64,000 nucleotides of DNA from Myxococcales bacterium (GTDB lineage Bacteria > Lernaellota > Lernaellaia > Lernaellales > Lernaellaceae). The position numbers were made by a program, and so were the translations under genes. The notes under the pieces are model-generated. The model was not told where the DNA came from. It saw only the letters and a program-made list of their open reading frames with translations, and ran no database searches. Position 1 is the stretch's first letter; each line of letters starts with the position of its first letter. The stretch lies in NCBI GenBank assembly GCA_012517325.1, contig JAAYVF010000048.1, forward strand, positions 1 to 64,000. Direction: 5' to 3'. This document shows positions 18,508-28,171 of the stretch, piece by piece.

Positions 18508-20289
18508 ATGAGCACCAGAAGCACCGTATTTTTCATCCTATTATGCATCGCGATCGTCGGCCTGCTCGCCGGTGCTTGTGGCGGCGGCGGCGATGAAAAC
18601 GATAATTCGCGGGTGTTGGATGACGATACCGGCGACGATGACAATCTGGATGATGACTTTACCGACGACGATGACGACGACAACGATGATAATGACGATA
18701 ACGACGACAATGACGACAATGACGATAATGACGACAACGACGACAACGACGATATCACCTATGACCCGATCGTCTGCCAAATTCCGGATCCGGAATCGCT
18801 GGGCGAAGGCCTGATGATCGGCGGCGATACACCCAGCAGTCAGATCGATGTCTACGTCTACGACGACGGCACCTGCGAACCGATCGAAGGCGCCACCATT
18901 CTTCATGGTTCCGACACCTATACGACCGATGCTTCCGGCCATGCCGTGGTGATCATGAAAAAAGGCGTCGAAAAAGTGACCGCCTGGGCGCCGAATTCCT
19001 GGGCTTGGAGTTATCAGGCGGATGCGGATGTCATGTATTTCCGTTTGCGCCCGGATGAATACAACCGGACTTACAACGATTCCGATGACGGCAGTTTCCT
19101 TTACGAGGGCGATCCCCTCGAGTTGACCAATCCGGGATTATTGGGCCTCTTCACCCAACCGCTTTATGCCGGGATCACCATCCCCGGCGTTTCTCGCCGC
19201 CATGTTCTTTCGCTCGATGATTTGAGTCTTTTCGCCAATTCGAAGTTTGAATTGACGATCGACACCGGCAGCGGTCCTGAGGTAACCGAACTGCCGTTGA
19301 ACGTTTATTTACCGGCATTGGACCTTTCCATTCCCGACGTCTTCACCATTCAAGGCGAAAACCCTTATTTTAATATTCCGGTTGACGCCGCATTATCCGA
19401 ACATCCGCTTGAAGGTTTGATCGCGCGGGTCGACGTCATTGAGGCGATCCCCGACATGGCGAGCTTACTGGAATTGATCAGTTGTATCGGCGAAGGCGGT
19501 GACATCATCGCCTGCATCGTGCCGCTACTGAATCCGCTCATCAACGACGCGTTGTCATTCGAGTACGTCGGCGTCGATCCGGCGTGGAACGGCACGGGAG
19601 CGCCCGACCTGAACACTTTCAAGCCTGCTTACAGCATCCCGTTGACGGTGGCCAACGCCTCCCCTGACTACGATTATCTGGCCGCTTTTGCCGCCGACAT
19701 TCCGAATCGGGCCCTGCTGCCGATGGGCCTTTCCATCGCGGAAGACGGTGCGGCCTCGTTGAAATACAACGTGGTGCCCGACGCCAAGTACCTGATCGCC
19801 GCCGCCCGGACCGATCTGCTGGCCTCCGATTTCACCAGCGCGAATTTCTCCTTTGCATTCACCTATTCGGATCGCATCGATCCATGGACCTCAGGGGTCA
19901 CAATCGACGCCGACACCGATTTCCTGCCGGAATTCGACGAGGCAAATACCTATTATGACGACACAACCGGACTGGTTTCCTGGGAATTGGCCGACACCGA
20001 ATCCATCACTCCGGAGCTGTACATGCTCGTCTATATCCCGGGTGCTTCCTGCCCCGGCTGCAAGGTGATTTTCGCCCAGATGCCGCCTTCGGTCACGGAA
20101 TACCAGATTCCGACCGAGGAGATGGGAATCACTCCGGCCGCGGATGACATCATCCTGCTCTTCGGGTTCAACTTCAGGGATAGCATCAACCCCGATGCCT
20201 ACGCGCCGGTCAACATCCTGGGCGAATACGTCAATGCCATCAACATGTGGACCAACTTCGACATCCTATCGTTGATTCCGACTTACTGA
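18508..20289 (+). CDS. Asp/Asn-rich lipoprotein of unknown function
   Basis: A 593-residue protein. The lipobox 'GLLAGAC' ends at Cys24, then four Gly and an acidic stutter (about residues 28-80) made mostly of DDN units. Residues 90-160 look like a carboxypeptidase-regulatory/Ig-like fold ('GATILHGSDTYTTDASGHAV'). The remainder is a beta-rich region without a family I recognise, with a Cys pair in 'GASCPGCKV' near 515. A strong AGGAGG sits eight bases before the ATG, a good promoter lies upstream and a strong terminator follows, so this is a single-gene transcript, probably well expressed. Cell-surface location is inferred from the lipobox. Confidence 0.85.
   Translation: MSTRSTVFFILLCIAIVGLLAGACGGGGDENDNSRVLDDDTGDDDNLDDDFTDDDDDDNDDNDDNDDNDDNDDNDDNDDNDDITYDPIVCQIPDPESLGEGLMIGGDTPSSQIDVYVYDDGTCEPIEGATILHGSDTYTTDASGHAVVIMKKGVEKVTAWAPNSWAWSYQADADVMYFRLRPDEYNRTYNDSDDGSFLYEGDPLELTNPGLLGLFTQPLYAGITIPGVSRRHVLSLDDLSLFANSKFELTIDTGSGPEVTELPLNVYLPALDLSIPDVFTIQGENPYFNIPVDAALSEHPLEGLIARVDVIEAIPDMASLLELISCIGEGGDIIACIVPLLNPLINDALSFEYVGVDPAWNGTGAPDLNTFKPAYSIPLTVANASPDYDYLAAFAADIPNRALLPMGLSIAEDGAASLKYNVVPDAKYLIAAARTDLLASDFTSANFSFAFTYSDRIDPWTSGVTIDADTDFLPEFDEANTYYDDTTGLVSWELADTESITPELYMLVYIPGASCPGCKVIFAQMPPSVTEYQIPTEEMGITPAADDIILLFGFNFRDSINPDAYAPVNILGEYVNAINMWTNFDILSLIPTY
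18637..18762 (+). repeat. degenerate 9-bp tandem repeat encoding Asp-Asp-Asn units
   Basis: About a dozen copies of GAY-GAY-AAY encode the acidic stretch of the lipoprotein. The third codon positions differ between copies (GAC/GAT and AAC/AAT mixed), so the amino-acid pattern is conserved better than the DNA. This argues against very recent slippage. Confidence 0.8.
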
Positions 20290-20320
20290 GTCAACGCGAC
20301 CGCTGATCGCAACTTGCCTC

Positions 20321-20354
20321 GCCCGACCCGTTCCAGGGTCGGGCGTTTTTTTTT
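20321..20354 (+). terminator. rho-independent terminator after the Asp-rich lipoprotein
   Basis: GCCCGACCC (20321-20329) pairs perfectly with GGGTCGGGC (20336-20344) around a six-base loop, followed by nine T in a row at 20346-20354. Confidence 0.93.
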
Positions 20355-20375
20355 ATCTCAACGGCTCGGACAAAA

Positions 20376-22436
20376 TCATGGTTCGCAGGCCAAAGCCTGA
20401 AATGTCGGTGTGACGATCGGCAGGTAGGTCACGCGATCGCCAGAGAGATCGACCACCGCGACACCGCGCGAACCGGCCGCGATGTAGGCATAATCGCCGG
20501 CGATCTGCAGATGATGAAGTTCTCCATCCAATTGCCAGGATCGGATGGCCTTGATTTTCGACAATTCGGCGACATCCAGGAGGGAAAGTTTGCCTTCGTA
20601 TTCCGCCAGGCCAAGCCGTTGTTTATCTTCGGTGAAAGCCACTCCATAAGCGGATCCTTCGGTGGAGTAGCTCGCTTCCTGAAAAGGTTTGCCGGGGTCA
20701 CGGTAATTTACGACCGTCAAACCGCGATTGGCGGCGGCGAGATACGCGCGCGAATCGTGGAGCGCGACGCCGATCACCGGGCGTAAAATCGTGCCGTGGC
20801 GCAGGAAAAAGAACAGCGGGTTACTCGGTGGCGGGAAAACCGCTTTGCGGATCGGCCTGGCGGGGTCGCCGACATCGTAGATGAAAAGGCCGTTGACGAG
20901 ATCGGCGGCGACCGCGATCGGCCCTTCCTTGGCCACGCTGATCAGGTAGCCGAAATCGCTGCCCAAGCGGCTGTATTCGTTGGCCAGATGCTTGGGTATG
21001 TCCGGTCGAAGGTCCAGAACCCCGAAGCCATGATGACCGTAAGCCAGATAGCCGTAATCGCCGTCAATCGCGATATCCCACGGATGATCCTCGGGAATGA
21101 AAATGCCCAGCGGCCGCGGCGCGGTCGGGTCACCGATATCAAATACGGAGGCACCGCCCAACACGTCGGCGATGATCGCCCGATTTCCCCGAATGGCGAC
21201 GCGGGCGGTCAGTCCCTTGGTATCGGTCGCCGACAGAAACTTGGGCGAGCCGGGCGTTGAAATATCGTACAAACTGAACCCGGCGCTTTCATTGGCCACC
21301 GCCAGGATCTTTCCCGCGACGGTTACCCGGCGCGAAGCCGGCGGCACCTGATAGTAGCCGAGCGTCTGGGGAGAATCGGCCGCCGCGGCATCGAAAATCA
21401 GGAAACCGTTCGCCCCATCGGAAACGAAACCGATGTTCTCGCGAAAAATGATGTCGTAGGCGCCGCCGGGCGTGGCGCAGGTTTTCAAAACAGTCGGGTG
21501 TCGGGGCTCGGTGATATCGACGATGACCAAACCCAGATTGATATTGGCCAGCCAGGCTTGATCGCCCCGCAACGCGACTGTATAGGTGTAGCCCGGCAAC
21601 GGTACATGGCTTACCGGGCGCGGAGTTTTCGGGTCGGTAACGTCGACGATTCTCAACCCATCGGAGCCGTTGCTGAGATAGGCAAAATTGTCGCGGATCT
21701 CCATCCAGATCGGCGGTGGGTCCGGCTCGTAGATTTCTTCCGGCAACTGAACCGGCAAGTTACCGATCCGGTGCGGCGACTTCGGGTCGGCGATATCGTA
21801 CACGTCCAATCCGCGCCGGCCGTCCAGAATATACGCAACGGTACCGACAATCTTGGCGGCGCTGACCCACCCTCCATCTACGGAAGTCAGCGGTTTCAGG
21901 TCGGCGGGGTCGCTCACATCCAGCAAAGTCCAGCCGGCCATTTCATTAGAAAAAAGGAGCAAATCCTTTTCCAGCGCGCAGTGCATCCCATAGCCCATAT
22001 TGGAAAATCGATCCAATTTTCGCGGATGCAAGGGATCCGAAACATCGAATGAGGTCAATCCGGACGGACCGGCCGCCAAAAACATGGTCGTTCCTGATTG
22101 GCAAAAACCATGGGCAATGCCGCCGATGTACTGCTTTTCCAGCAGTTTCGGGTGCGCCGGATCGTGGATATCCAGCACTCCCATTTCAGTGCCCAGACCG
22201 ATGTAGGCCGCGTTTTTATAGACGTGCGCCGTCCGCACCAATGGCCCCCACCAGACTCGGACCGGGCCTTTTAAAAGCGCCCAGGAAGCCCATTCGGTCA
22301 CTTTATAGGGCCAGTAAAGAGGATTCCCCCAAAGGATCAGGAAAAACAAAAAAAACGCGGCAAGGCAAAGCGACAGGATCGCCAACAACTTTCGTCCGAA
22401 GCGCGATCGTGAAGAGCGGGAATTTGCAAAACGCAT
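20376..22436 (-). CDS. LVIVD-repeat beta-propeller protein with N-terminal membrane anchor
   Basis: A 686-residue protein. One hydrophobic segment (about residues 15-37, 'LLAILSLCLAAFFLFFLILW') acts as signal anchor. The rest is built from about a dozen repeats of the LVIVD type, with units such as 'GVLDIHDPAHPKLL', 'LRIVDVTDPKTPRPV' and 'LVIVDITEPRHPTVL', forming one or two beta-propellers. Such proteins are extracytoplasmic and of unclear function, probably binding proteins or glycans. I start at ATG 22436, where a basic N terminus precedes the anchor. It is convergent with the lipoprotein gene and divergent from the SGNH gene. Confidence 0.87.
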   Translation of the reverse strand: MRFANSRSSRSRFGRKLLAILSLCLAAFFLFFLILWGNPLYWPYKVTEWASWALLKGPVRVWWGPLVRTAHVYKNAAYIGLGTEMGVLDIHDPAHPKLLEKQYIGGIAHGFCQSGTTMFLAAGPSGLTSFDVSDPLHPRKLDRFSNMGYGMHCALEKDLLLFSNEMAGWTLLDVSDPADLKPLTSVDGGWVSAAKIVGTVAYILDGRRGLDVYDIADPKSPHRIGNLPVQLPEEIYEPDPPPIWMEIRDNFAYLSNGSDGLRIVDVTDPKTPRPVSHVPLPGYTYTVALRGDQAWLANINLGLVIVDITEPRHPTVLKTCATPGGAYDIIFRENIGFVSDGANGFLIFDAAAADSPQTLGYYQVPPASRRVTVAGKILAVANESAGFSLYDISTPGSPKFLSATDTKGLTARVAIRGNRAIIADVLGGASVFDIGDPTAPRPLGIFIPEDHPWDIAIDGDYGYLAYGHHGFGVLDLRPDIPKHLANEYSRLGSDFGYLISVAKEGPIAVAADLVNGLFIYDVGDPARPIRKAVFPPPSNPLFFFLRHGTILRPVIGVALHDSRAYLAAANRGLTVVNYRDPGKPFQEASYSTEGSAYGVAFTEDKQRLGLAEYEGKLSLLDVAELSKIKAIRSWQLDGELHHLQIAGDYAYIAAGSRGVAVVDLSGDRVTYLPIVTPTFQALACEP

Positions 22437-22627
22437 GCGGATTTTCGGCTCCTCACAATCAAAAAATGGCCGGTAAAACCGACTCGCTTCGACGCCGACA
22501 ACCAAGCGCGCTCATTCTGGTCCATCCGCACACTCATTTCAAGTTCTTGGCAATGAATCACTATTTCCCACCAACATTTCCGCCGGCCGACCACCAAATT
22601 TTAAAATGCTTGCAGGACCAAAACCAA

Positions 22628-24385
22628 ATGCATAAACTGACTTCCTTCAGGAGTCGGCAAGTGATAAACGTCTCGAATTTCATTCAAAATAACACGACAC
22701 TCCCCCGGATCGCGTTGTTCGTTTTTCTGGGATCGACCTCCGTTTTATGGGCATTTTTACTGCTCGGGTTCCTGCCGCTTTATCCGGATTTGGTTTTACG
22801 GCCGGACAAGGGCGGGATTCTCGGCATTCCTCATTTTGCGGAAAATCCGGCGGCGAAAGGCGCGCTTGAAACCTGGCCGTTCAACGAATACGCGATCCTC
22901 GACCCGGTTGAAGCCAATCGCGGTTTCAGGATGGAAGTCGAGATCGGGGATTACATTCTTTTGCAATTGAGCGACGGCCAAGGGAATAAAACAGCGCTGC
23001 GCGCCAGCGTCATTCCGGAAATCCCATCGGCACTGATCCGTTTTACCGGCGATCGCGTCGCGTTTGTTTCTCCCCTTTCGCTGCCGACGCTTTCCCGCGA
23101 TATTCCCCATCGCCTCAGCGGCTGGTTCGACGGCCGTCAGGTGCACTGGCATTTGGATCAAACCAATCTGGGCGTTGTTCCGTTTGCAACCCCATCCGCC
23201 CAGTGGTTGATTGTCGGCGGCCTGAAAGGTTCGCGAATCATTCGCTACGGAACCGGAATGTCGACGCCGGTGGAGATGAAAACCGATCCTTGGCGATATA
23301 AAAAAATCCTGCTGCTGCCCTTGGCAGCGCTTTTATTCGCGTTTCTTCTCCTGGCCGCGCCGACCGGAAAAAAGATCAGCCTTCTGGTCTTTACCGCCGC
23401 CGCCGCGTTATGCACGCTCTATCTCCTTCGCCCCTCCATTTTCATGATTCTGGTTTTTCTGGGGTTATCTGCCGGCTCGGTATTCTATCTCTTCATCGGT
23501 TGGGGGCTGTTCCTCATACGGCGCCGTTCCCAATCCCTTCCGCCCGGCATCGCCTTCCGAAAACTGGTCCAAACCGGCATCGTTTTATTGGTATTCGCCT
23601 GTTTTTTCGGTTTGCCGGATTATCTTTCCAACCGATCCACATCCCTCATTCGCGTGGTCGAACCGAAAGTCCAATGTTCTCAACCGGCGACCATGGAGGC
23701 CGCCGAAAAGTCGTCCAATTTAAAAAAGATCGTCATTTACGGCTCATCCACGGCAGCGGGAGAAGGTCTGGCCGACCCGACCGCGGAAAGATTCGGCGGC
23801 ATTTTGCAGCGTTGGCTGACGGACACGGCCGTCGTCGAGGTGAAGGCATCGGGCGGCGCCACACTGACCGGCATTCTGGAAACGGAAAAATCGACCGCCG
23901 GTCGCGCGGACCTGGTAATCCTCTATTCCACCTTCAACGATGCGATGTTTTCCAATGGCAGCCTGCTGACCACCTTGGCCGGCGGTCGCGTCTTCGACCT
24001 CTATAAGTTCAGTTACGACGCGTCGGATTACATCGCCGCAAATTACCGGAATTACCAACCCGCTTTCGAACAAAAGGTACGCCGCTTTATCGAGAACGCC
24101 AAGGTTTCGGGGGCGCAGGTCCTGTTGGTCAGCGAACTTTGCGCCGACCAGGTTCTGTACCGGCGGTCCGCCCACGCGATCACCCGGTTTTACCGATCCA
24201 TGAAAAACATCGCTGCCGAGGAAAAATGCGAATTCCTCGATCTTTCCCCCGATTTCTTCTCGCTCCGCGATGATGTGCTTTTCATCGATGCGATGCACCT
24301 GAACGAAACCGGGCACTGCCATCTGGCCGCCGCCCTTTTGCCCACGGTGAATCGCTTGTTGGCAAACCGGGAGCCGGCTCCATGA
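22628..24385 (+). CDS. membrane protein with C-terminal SGNH hydrolase domain
   Basis: A 585-residue protein. A first transmembrane helix (about 27-49) is followed by a beta-rich extracytoplasmic region to about 210. Three to four more helices (about 220-350) follow, then an SGNH/GDSL-type hydrolase domain. Its motifs are 'IVIYGSSTAAGEG' near 370 (catalytic Ser), 'YSTFNDA' (block III Asn) and 'DAMHLNETGH' near 558 (catalytic Asp and His). SGNH domains fused to membrane parts often modify glycans, for example by acetyl transfer or esterase action. The start is uncertain: ATG 22628 has AGGA upstream, while ATG 22553 would add 25 residues. The last four bases overlap the next gene (ATGA), so the two are coupled. 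Confidence 0.75.
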   Translation: MHKLTSFRSRQVINVSNFIQNNTTLPRIALFVFLGSTSVLWAFLLLGFLPLYPDLVLRPDKGGILGIPHFAENPAAKGALETWPFNEYAILDPVEANRGFRMEVEIGDYILLQLSDGQGNKTALRASVIPEIPSALIRFTGDRVAFVSPLSLPTLSRDIPHRLSGWFDGRQVHWHLDQTNLGVVPFATPSAQWLIVGGLKGSRIIRYGTGMSTPVEMKTDPWRYKKILLLPLAALLFAFLLLAAPTGKKISLLVFTAAAALCTLYLLRPSIFMILVFLGLSAGSVFYLFIGWGLFLIRRRSQSLPPGIAFRKLVQTGIVLLVFACFFGLPDYLSNRSTSLIRVVEPKVQCSQPATMEAAEKSSNLKKIVIYGSSTAAGEGLADPTAERFGGILQRWLTDTAVVEVKASGGATLTGILETEKSTAGRADLVILYSTFNDAMFSNGSLLTTLAGGRVFDLYKFSYDASDYIAANYRNYQPAFEQKVRRFIENAKVSGAQVLLVSELCADQVLYRRSAHAITRFYRSMKNIAAEEKCEFLDLSPDFFSLRDDVLFIDAMHLNETGHCHLAAALLPTVNRLLANREPAP

Positions 24386-25941
24386 TCGCGAAGGTCTGGA
24401 AAACCATTCGTTTGGCTCCGGCGTTGATCGGACTGGGATTGCCGATGGCGCCCCTCGGCCTGACTCGCTACCGCTGGTGGGCCGGCGCGATCGTCATTTT
24501 ACTGGGGATCATTGCCCTCTGGAGCCGCGAACGTTATCGCCGATTGTACCGCGGCATCGTCGCTTTTTATTTGCTCGCCGCCGTCGCGATGATCGTCCGT
24601 ACGGCGGAAATCATCGCTTCGATCACCCCGCATCCGTGGTGGCGGATTTTGTTGACCGCCGGCGCCCTTGCCGTATTTTTCGTTGGCGCCGATCAAATCG
24701 AAAAGAAATACGCCAAACTACCGGCGTATCAAGAGTCGCATCCCTGGGCGCTGATCGGCCGTGATTTGTTGCTTTATCTCGGCGCCGTCGCGATCCTGCG
24801 ATTGGGACAATACAACCTGTGGGCCAACCCGGCGTTTTTCTCCGGTCTGTTGGTCGCCTTCCCGATCATTCACTTCCGCCCCCGGCCCGTCGTCGCGGCG
24901 CTTTTCGCCGCGATTTGCGCGATCATCATTTTCGAGTGGCACGGCTTCATGAATACCCAATACATCCCGCGCATACCGAAAAATCCGCCGGCCGGCATTC
25001 AGGTGGAGATGTTGCCTTTCGGCAATCCGCAAGCCGGCCAAGGGGCGCGCTTTTTTTCTGCCGGGAAATGCCCCGAAACGTATGGTTCATACTATATGGG
25101 TGAAATGGTCCGGACCTATCGTTTGAATCCGGACGGCTCGACCGTCGACCTGGTCCTGCCCGACGAGAACCACCCGAACGAATCCGTCTGCGCGGTGGTT
25201 GAATTATGCGATGAGCGCGTGGTCATCACCGGCAGCGATGAAGATCGCTTCGTTCGGTTTTCCGATCTGCTTACCGGCGAGACACTCAAGGATATTCCGA
25301 TGCGGGGCCAACCGACCTTCCTGGTTTTGTCGCCGGATCAAAAGTCCATTTACGTCAGCATCATCAATCCGGGCGGTCTGGTCCGCATCAATCTGGCCAC
25401 CCGCAGTATCGACCGGGAGTTGATGCGCTTCAACCAAATCGATCCGGCGTTTTCGGGCACCAACAACCTCATCATTGTCGGCAACCGCATCGTCAGCGCT
25501 TATTCTTCCTACTACACAATCGACAACCGGCAAGGCGAGGTCTTCAGCGTCAACCTGGATCTCGAGGACTATCGGCCCTTGTTCCCGTTTTACGGCTCCT
25601 GGGGAATCGTCGCGCCCGAGGATGAAAACCACGTTTTCTTCAAAGTGTATTCCCGCCCGGATTTGTACCGGGTCGCGCTGGACGGTTCGGGAGCACAGCG
25701 AATCGCCGACGTGCCGGCCGGCTATCATTACCTGGTCTATCTGCCGAAGGTTTCCGCCGTGGTGATCAACCATTGGATCACCGGCGACGTGATGGCGCTC
25801 TGCATCCCGAATACCGAAAAACGTTTTCACCTCGATTTCGGCGCGATGGGGCGGCCGATGACGGTCTTCGGCAATCGCGTCATGACCGCCACCCCAGCCG
25901 GCTACGCCACGATCACCTATCCGGAAAACTTGTGCCGGTGA
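24382..25941 (+). CDS. membrane protein with C-terminal beta-propeller-like domain
   Basis: A 519-residue protein with about five or six transmembrane helices in residues 10-195, then an extracytoplasmic beta-propeller-like region with YncE-type blades, such as 'RFSDLLTGETLKDIPM', 'PTFLVLSPDQKSIYVSI' and 'GGLVRINLATRSIDREL'. The ATG overlaps the stop of the SGNH gene, so the products are probably made together. The same layout (membrane bundle then propeller, about 500 residues) recurs in the gene at 37419-38915. I know no function for this architecture. Confidence 0.8.
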   Translation: MIAKVWKTIRLAPALIGLGLPMAPLGLTRYRWWAGAIVILLGIIALWSRERYRRLYRGIVAFYLLAAVAMIVRTAEIIASITPHPWWRILLTAGALAVFFVGADQIEKKYAKLPAYQESHPWALIGRDLLLYLGAVAILRLGQYNLWANPAFFSGLLVAFPIIHFRPRPVVAALFAAICAIIIFEWHGFMNTQYIPRIPKNPPAGIQVEMLPFGNPQAGQGARFFSAGKCPETYGSYYMGEMVRTYRLNPDGSTVDLVLPDENHPNESVCAVVELCDERVVITGSDEDRFVRFSDLLTGETLKDIPMRGQPTFLVLSPDQKSIYVSIINPGGLVRINLATRSIDRELMRFNQIDPAFSGTNNLIIVGNRIVSAYSSYYTIDNRQGEVFSVNLDLEDYRPLFPFYGSWGIVAPEDENHVFFKVYSRPDLYRVALDGSGAQRIADVPAGYHYLVYLPKVSAVVINHWITGDVMALCIPNTEKRFHLDFGAMGRPMTVFGNRVMTATPAGYATITYPENLCR

Positions 25942-25948
25942 GCCGTTT

Positions 25949-28171
25949 TTAAGGATATTGAAATTCCAAGGTGGCATCATTGCGGTCGGCCGGATCGAAG
26001 ATCACGCGATACGCGAAATTGCGGTTCGGCTCCATACTGACGATATCGATCAACACCAATTCATTTTTTTCCGGCAGATGAATAAGCAGACACGGGTTTT
26101 CGATCGGCGGCGACGCGAACAACTGCGCCCGGTCGGCTTTTCGAACCGTTCGCAGGACGGTCAACGCGCCGAATCCCTTGGTTTCGTCGATGAACGAAAA
26201 GACGGCGATCGGCTCTTCCTGCCAGGGCACGCGGATGGGAAACGGTCCCGTGAACGGGTACAGATCCAACCGAAGCTGTTCGGGAGAGCAGGAAGCGTCT
26301 CGGCGCCACTTCCCCTCATGCCGGGTCAGACCGGTCGCCGGCGAAGCGGATAGACTGAGCGATCCCAGAACGGGAGCGTCGATATATCGTCGGCTCATTT
26401 CCGTTTGGTTCGCGTCTTGCGGCAAAACCGCCGGCATCGCCGGACCGGCGAACATCATCATCAACAGTTCGGACATGGAAGGAGTGCGATTGAAAACCGA
26501 GCGGTCGGCGATCTGCTTGCCCAGCGCCCGCAAATTCCAAGGGGTCGGCAGTTTCATTTCAAAAACCCAGGGAAACCAATTCGGCGAATGCAAATCGTCG
26601 CGTTGCGCGGATAAATAGAAGGGCTCCTCCGGCGGCATGAATTCGTGATCTTGCTGCCAAAGGGAACGATAGAGCGGGTCTTCTGGAACGAGCGGCCGAA
26701 TCAACAGAAAATGCCAGGCAACCAGCAACCCGATCGAAAAAAACACGCCCAGCCAACGCAAAAACCTGGCGCGGCTTTCAAAGAACCAGGAAAAACCCAG
26801 GCCCATTAATACCAGCAACGGCAGGTAAGCCATGACGACGATCGACCATTTGTCCTGCTGGGTCCAATCCTCGTTGACCGCCAGGAAACCGGCGATCGGC
26901 AGGAAAAAAAGCAGCGCCGCCCCGAGAGGCGCCCACCGGCGCGCGCGCACCCAGGAATAGATCCCCAACAAAACAAATGCCAGCAGCGGAATACCCAAAT
27001 GCCGCTCGATCGAAAGCGGCAACAAAGTCAGGTTGGGAAATGGATTGTAGTAGGAGCGAATCAAGGTTTCCCGAAACGGCCAGTTTAGAAAAGCGGGAAA
27101 GCGAAACGGAATCCCGAAAAAGTGATAGGTCACCGCCGGAATGTACGAAAAATGCTCGTGCGTCAGCGCGCTGCCGAATGCCAAATGGTAACGCAGCAGA
27201 AAAGGCGCGAGGCCGATCGCCAAACCGACCGGCAACCAGCCGAGACGCCGAACAAATGTCGTCTCACTCCGGCGGATCAGATATCCAAGCGGGATCAAGG
27301 CTGGAAACCCCAGAATGTTCAGCGGTTCCACGCCGACGAGTAACGCCAGGAAAAAACCGACCATCAGAGGATGCAGCGTTTGCCCGTAGACCATCAGGGC
27401 GATTACGCCCGTCAAAGACAAATTCAGCCGGTTCTGATCGGGATCGAGCAACAAGCATGGCAACAGCGCGCCAACCAAGGCAACGAGCATCGCCGCTTTT
27501 CGATTCATGCCGAGGCGCGTCGCCAACGAGTGGACCGCCAGCGGGACGGCCGCCATGATCAATCCCCATTGAATCCGCAACCCCAGAATCCCGAACAACA
27601 CCAAGGCGGGTGATAAAACCGCCGTCACGCCCATCCGCTGATGCCCCGCATAGTACAGACTGTTGTTCGCTCCGGCGGCTTGCCCGAACGGGGGCATGCC
27701 GGCGATGGCCGATCCGAACTCGTGTCCGCCGGGAAGCAAACAGGGGAAATAGGTGCAGGTGAAATGAAAGTCCATCACCGTGTCGAAAAACAGGAATTGG
27801 TAGAAAAACGAGAAGAGCGCCACACCAAACAGCCAGGGATGGTCACGCCAGGCGTTTTTCAATTGCCGGAAGTAGGTGCCGGGGTGTTCCCAGGGCGTCT
27901 TCCGCGCCAACCATCCGCTCCCCGCGATGCAGACCGCGGCTATCAGAAGCGCCAGCGGCCAGGTCAACGGCACAAACAGCACGGCGGCCGAGAGGTAGAG
28001 GACGGCCGGAACGAAAAACGTCGCGAGGCCAAGCCACAAAACGAGTTTTTCCGCCGGGGAACTGTCGACGCGAGCGACGGTCGAAAACGCCCGGAATAGA
28101 AACAACGCCGGGAGAAAAAACAAGCAGGCGAACGCCGAAAGCCAGCCGAGCAGTTGAAGAAAAATCACCAT
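25949..28171 (-). CDS. large polytopic membrane protein, glycosyltransferase-like
   Basis: A 740-residue protein with roughly 12 hydrophobic helices through residue 500 and a soluble C-terminal part of about 240 residues. The alternation of helices with a long first loop and short Asp/His-containing loops resembles GT-C-type glycosyltransferases and related DUF2298-like proteins, but I see no decisive catalytic motif. Its ATG abuts the TGA of the upstream lipoprotein gene (TGAATG), so the two are translationally coupled. It is convergent with the membrane/propeller gene, seven bases apart. A role in building or exporting a surface glycan is only a guess. Confidence 0.7.
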   Translation of the reverse strand: MVIFLQLLGWLSAFACLFFLPALFLFRAFSTVARVDSSPAEKLVLWLGLATFFVPAVLYLSAAVLFVPLTWPLALLIAAVCIAGSGWLARKTPWEHPGTYFRQLKNAWRDHPWLFGVALFSFFYQFLFFDTVMDFHFTCTYFPCLLPGGHEFGSAIAGMPPFGQAAGANNSLYYAGHQRMGVTAVLSPALVLFGILGLRIQWGLIMAAVPLAVHSLATRLGMNRKAAMLVALVGALLPCLLLDPDQNRLNLSLTGVIALMVYGQTLHPLMVGFFLALLVGVEPLNILGFPALIPLGYLIRRSETTFVRRLGWLPVGLAIGLAPFLLRYHLAFGSALTHEHFSYIPAVTYHFFGIPFRFPAFLNWPFRETLIRSYYNPFPNLTLLPLSIERHLGIPLLAFVLLGIYSWVRARRWAPLGAALLFFLPIAGFLAVNEDWTQQDKWSIVVMAYLPLLVLMGLGFSWFFESRARFLRWLGVFFSIGLLVAWHFLLIRPLVPEDPLYRSLWQQDHEFMPPEEPFYLSAQRDDLHSPNWFPWVFEMKLPTPWNLRALGKQIADRSVFNRTPSMSELLMMMFAGPAMPAVLPQDANQTEMSRRYIDAPVLGSLSLSASPATGLTRHEGKWRRDASCSPEQLRLDLYPFTGPFPIRVPWQEEPIAVFSFIDETKGFGALTVLRTVRKADRAQLFASPPIENPCLLIHLPEKNELVLIDIVSMEPNRNFAYRVIFDPADRNDATLEFQYP

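Noticed and set aside
18501-18758. Minus-strand frame with Ser-Ser-Leu repeats, possibly a repeat protein
   Set aside because: It is simply the reverse complement of the Asp/Asn codon repeat of the lipoprotein.
18637-18762. Possible CRISPR or satellite array
   Set aside because: Repeat unit is 9 bases, lies in frame inside a gene and has no spacers.
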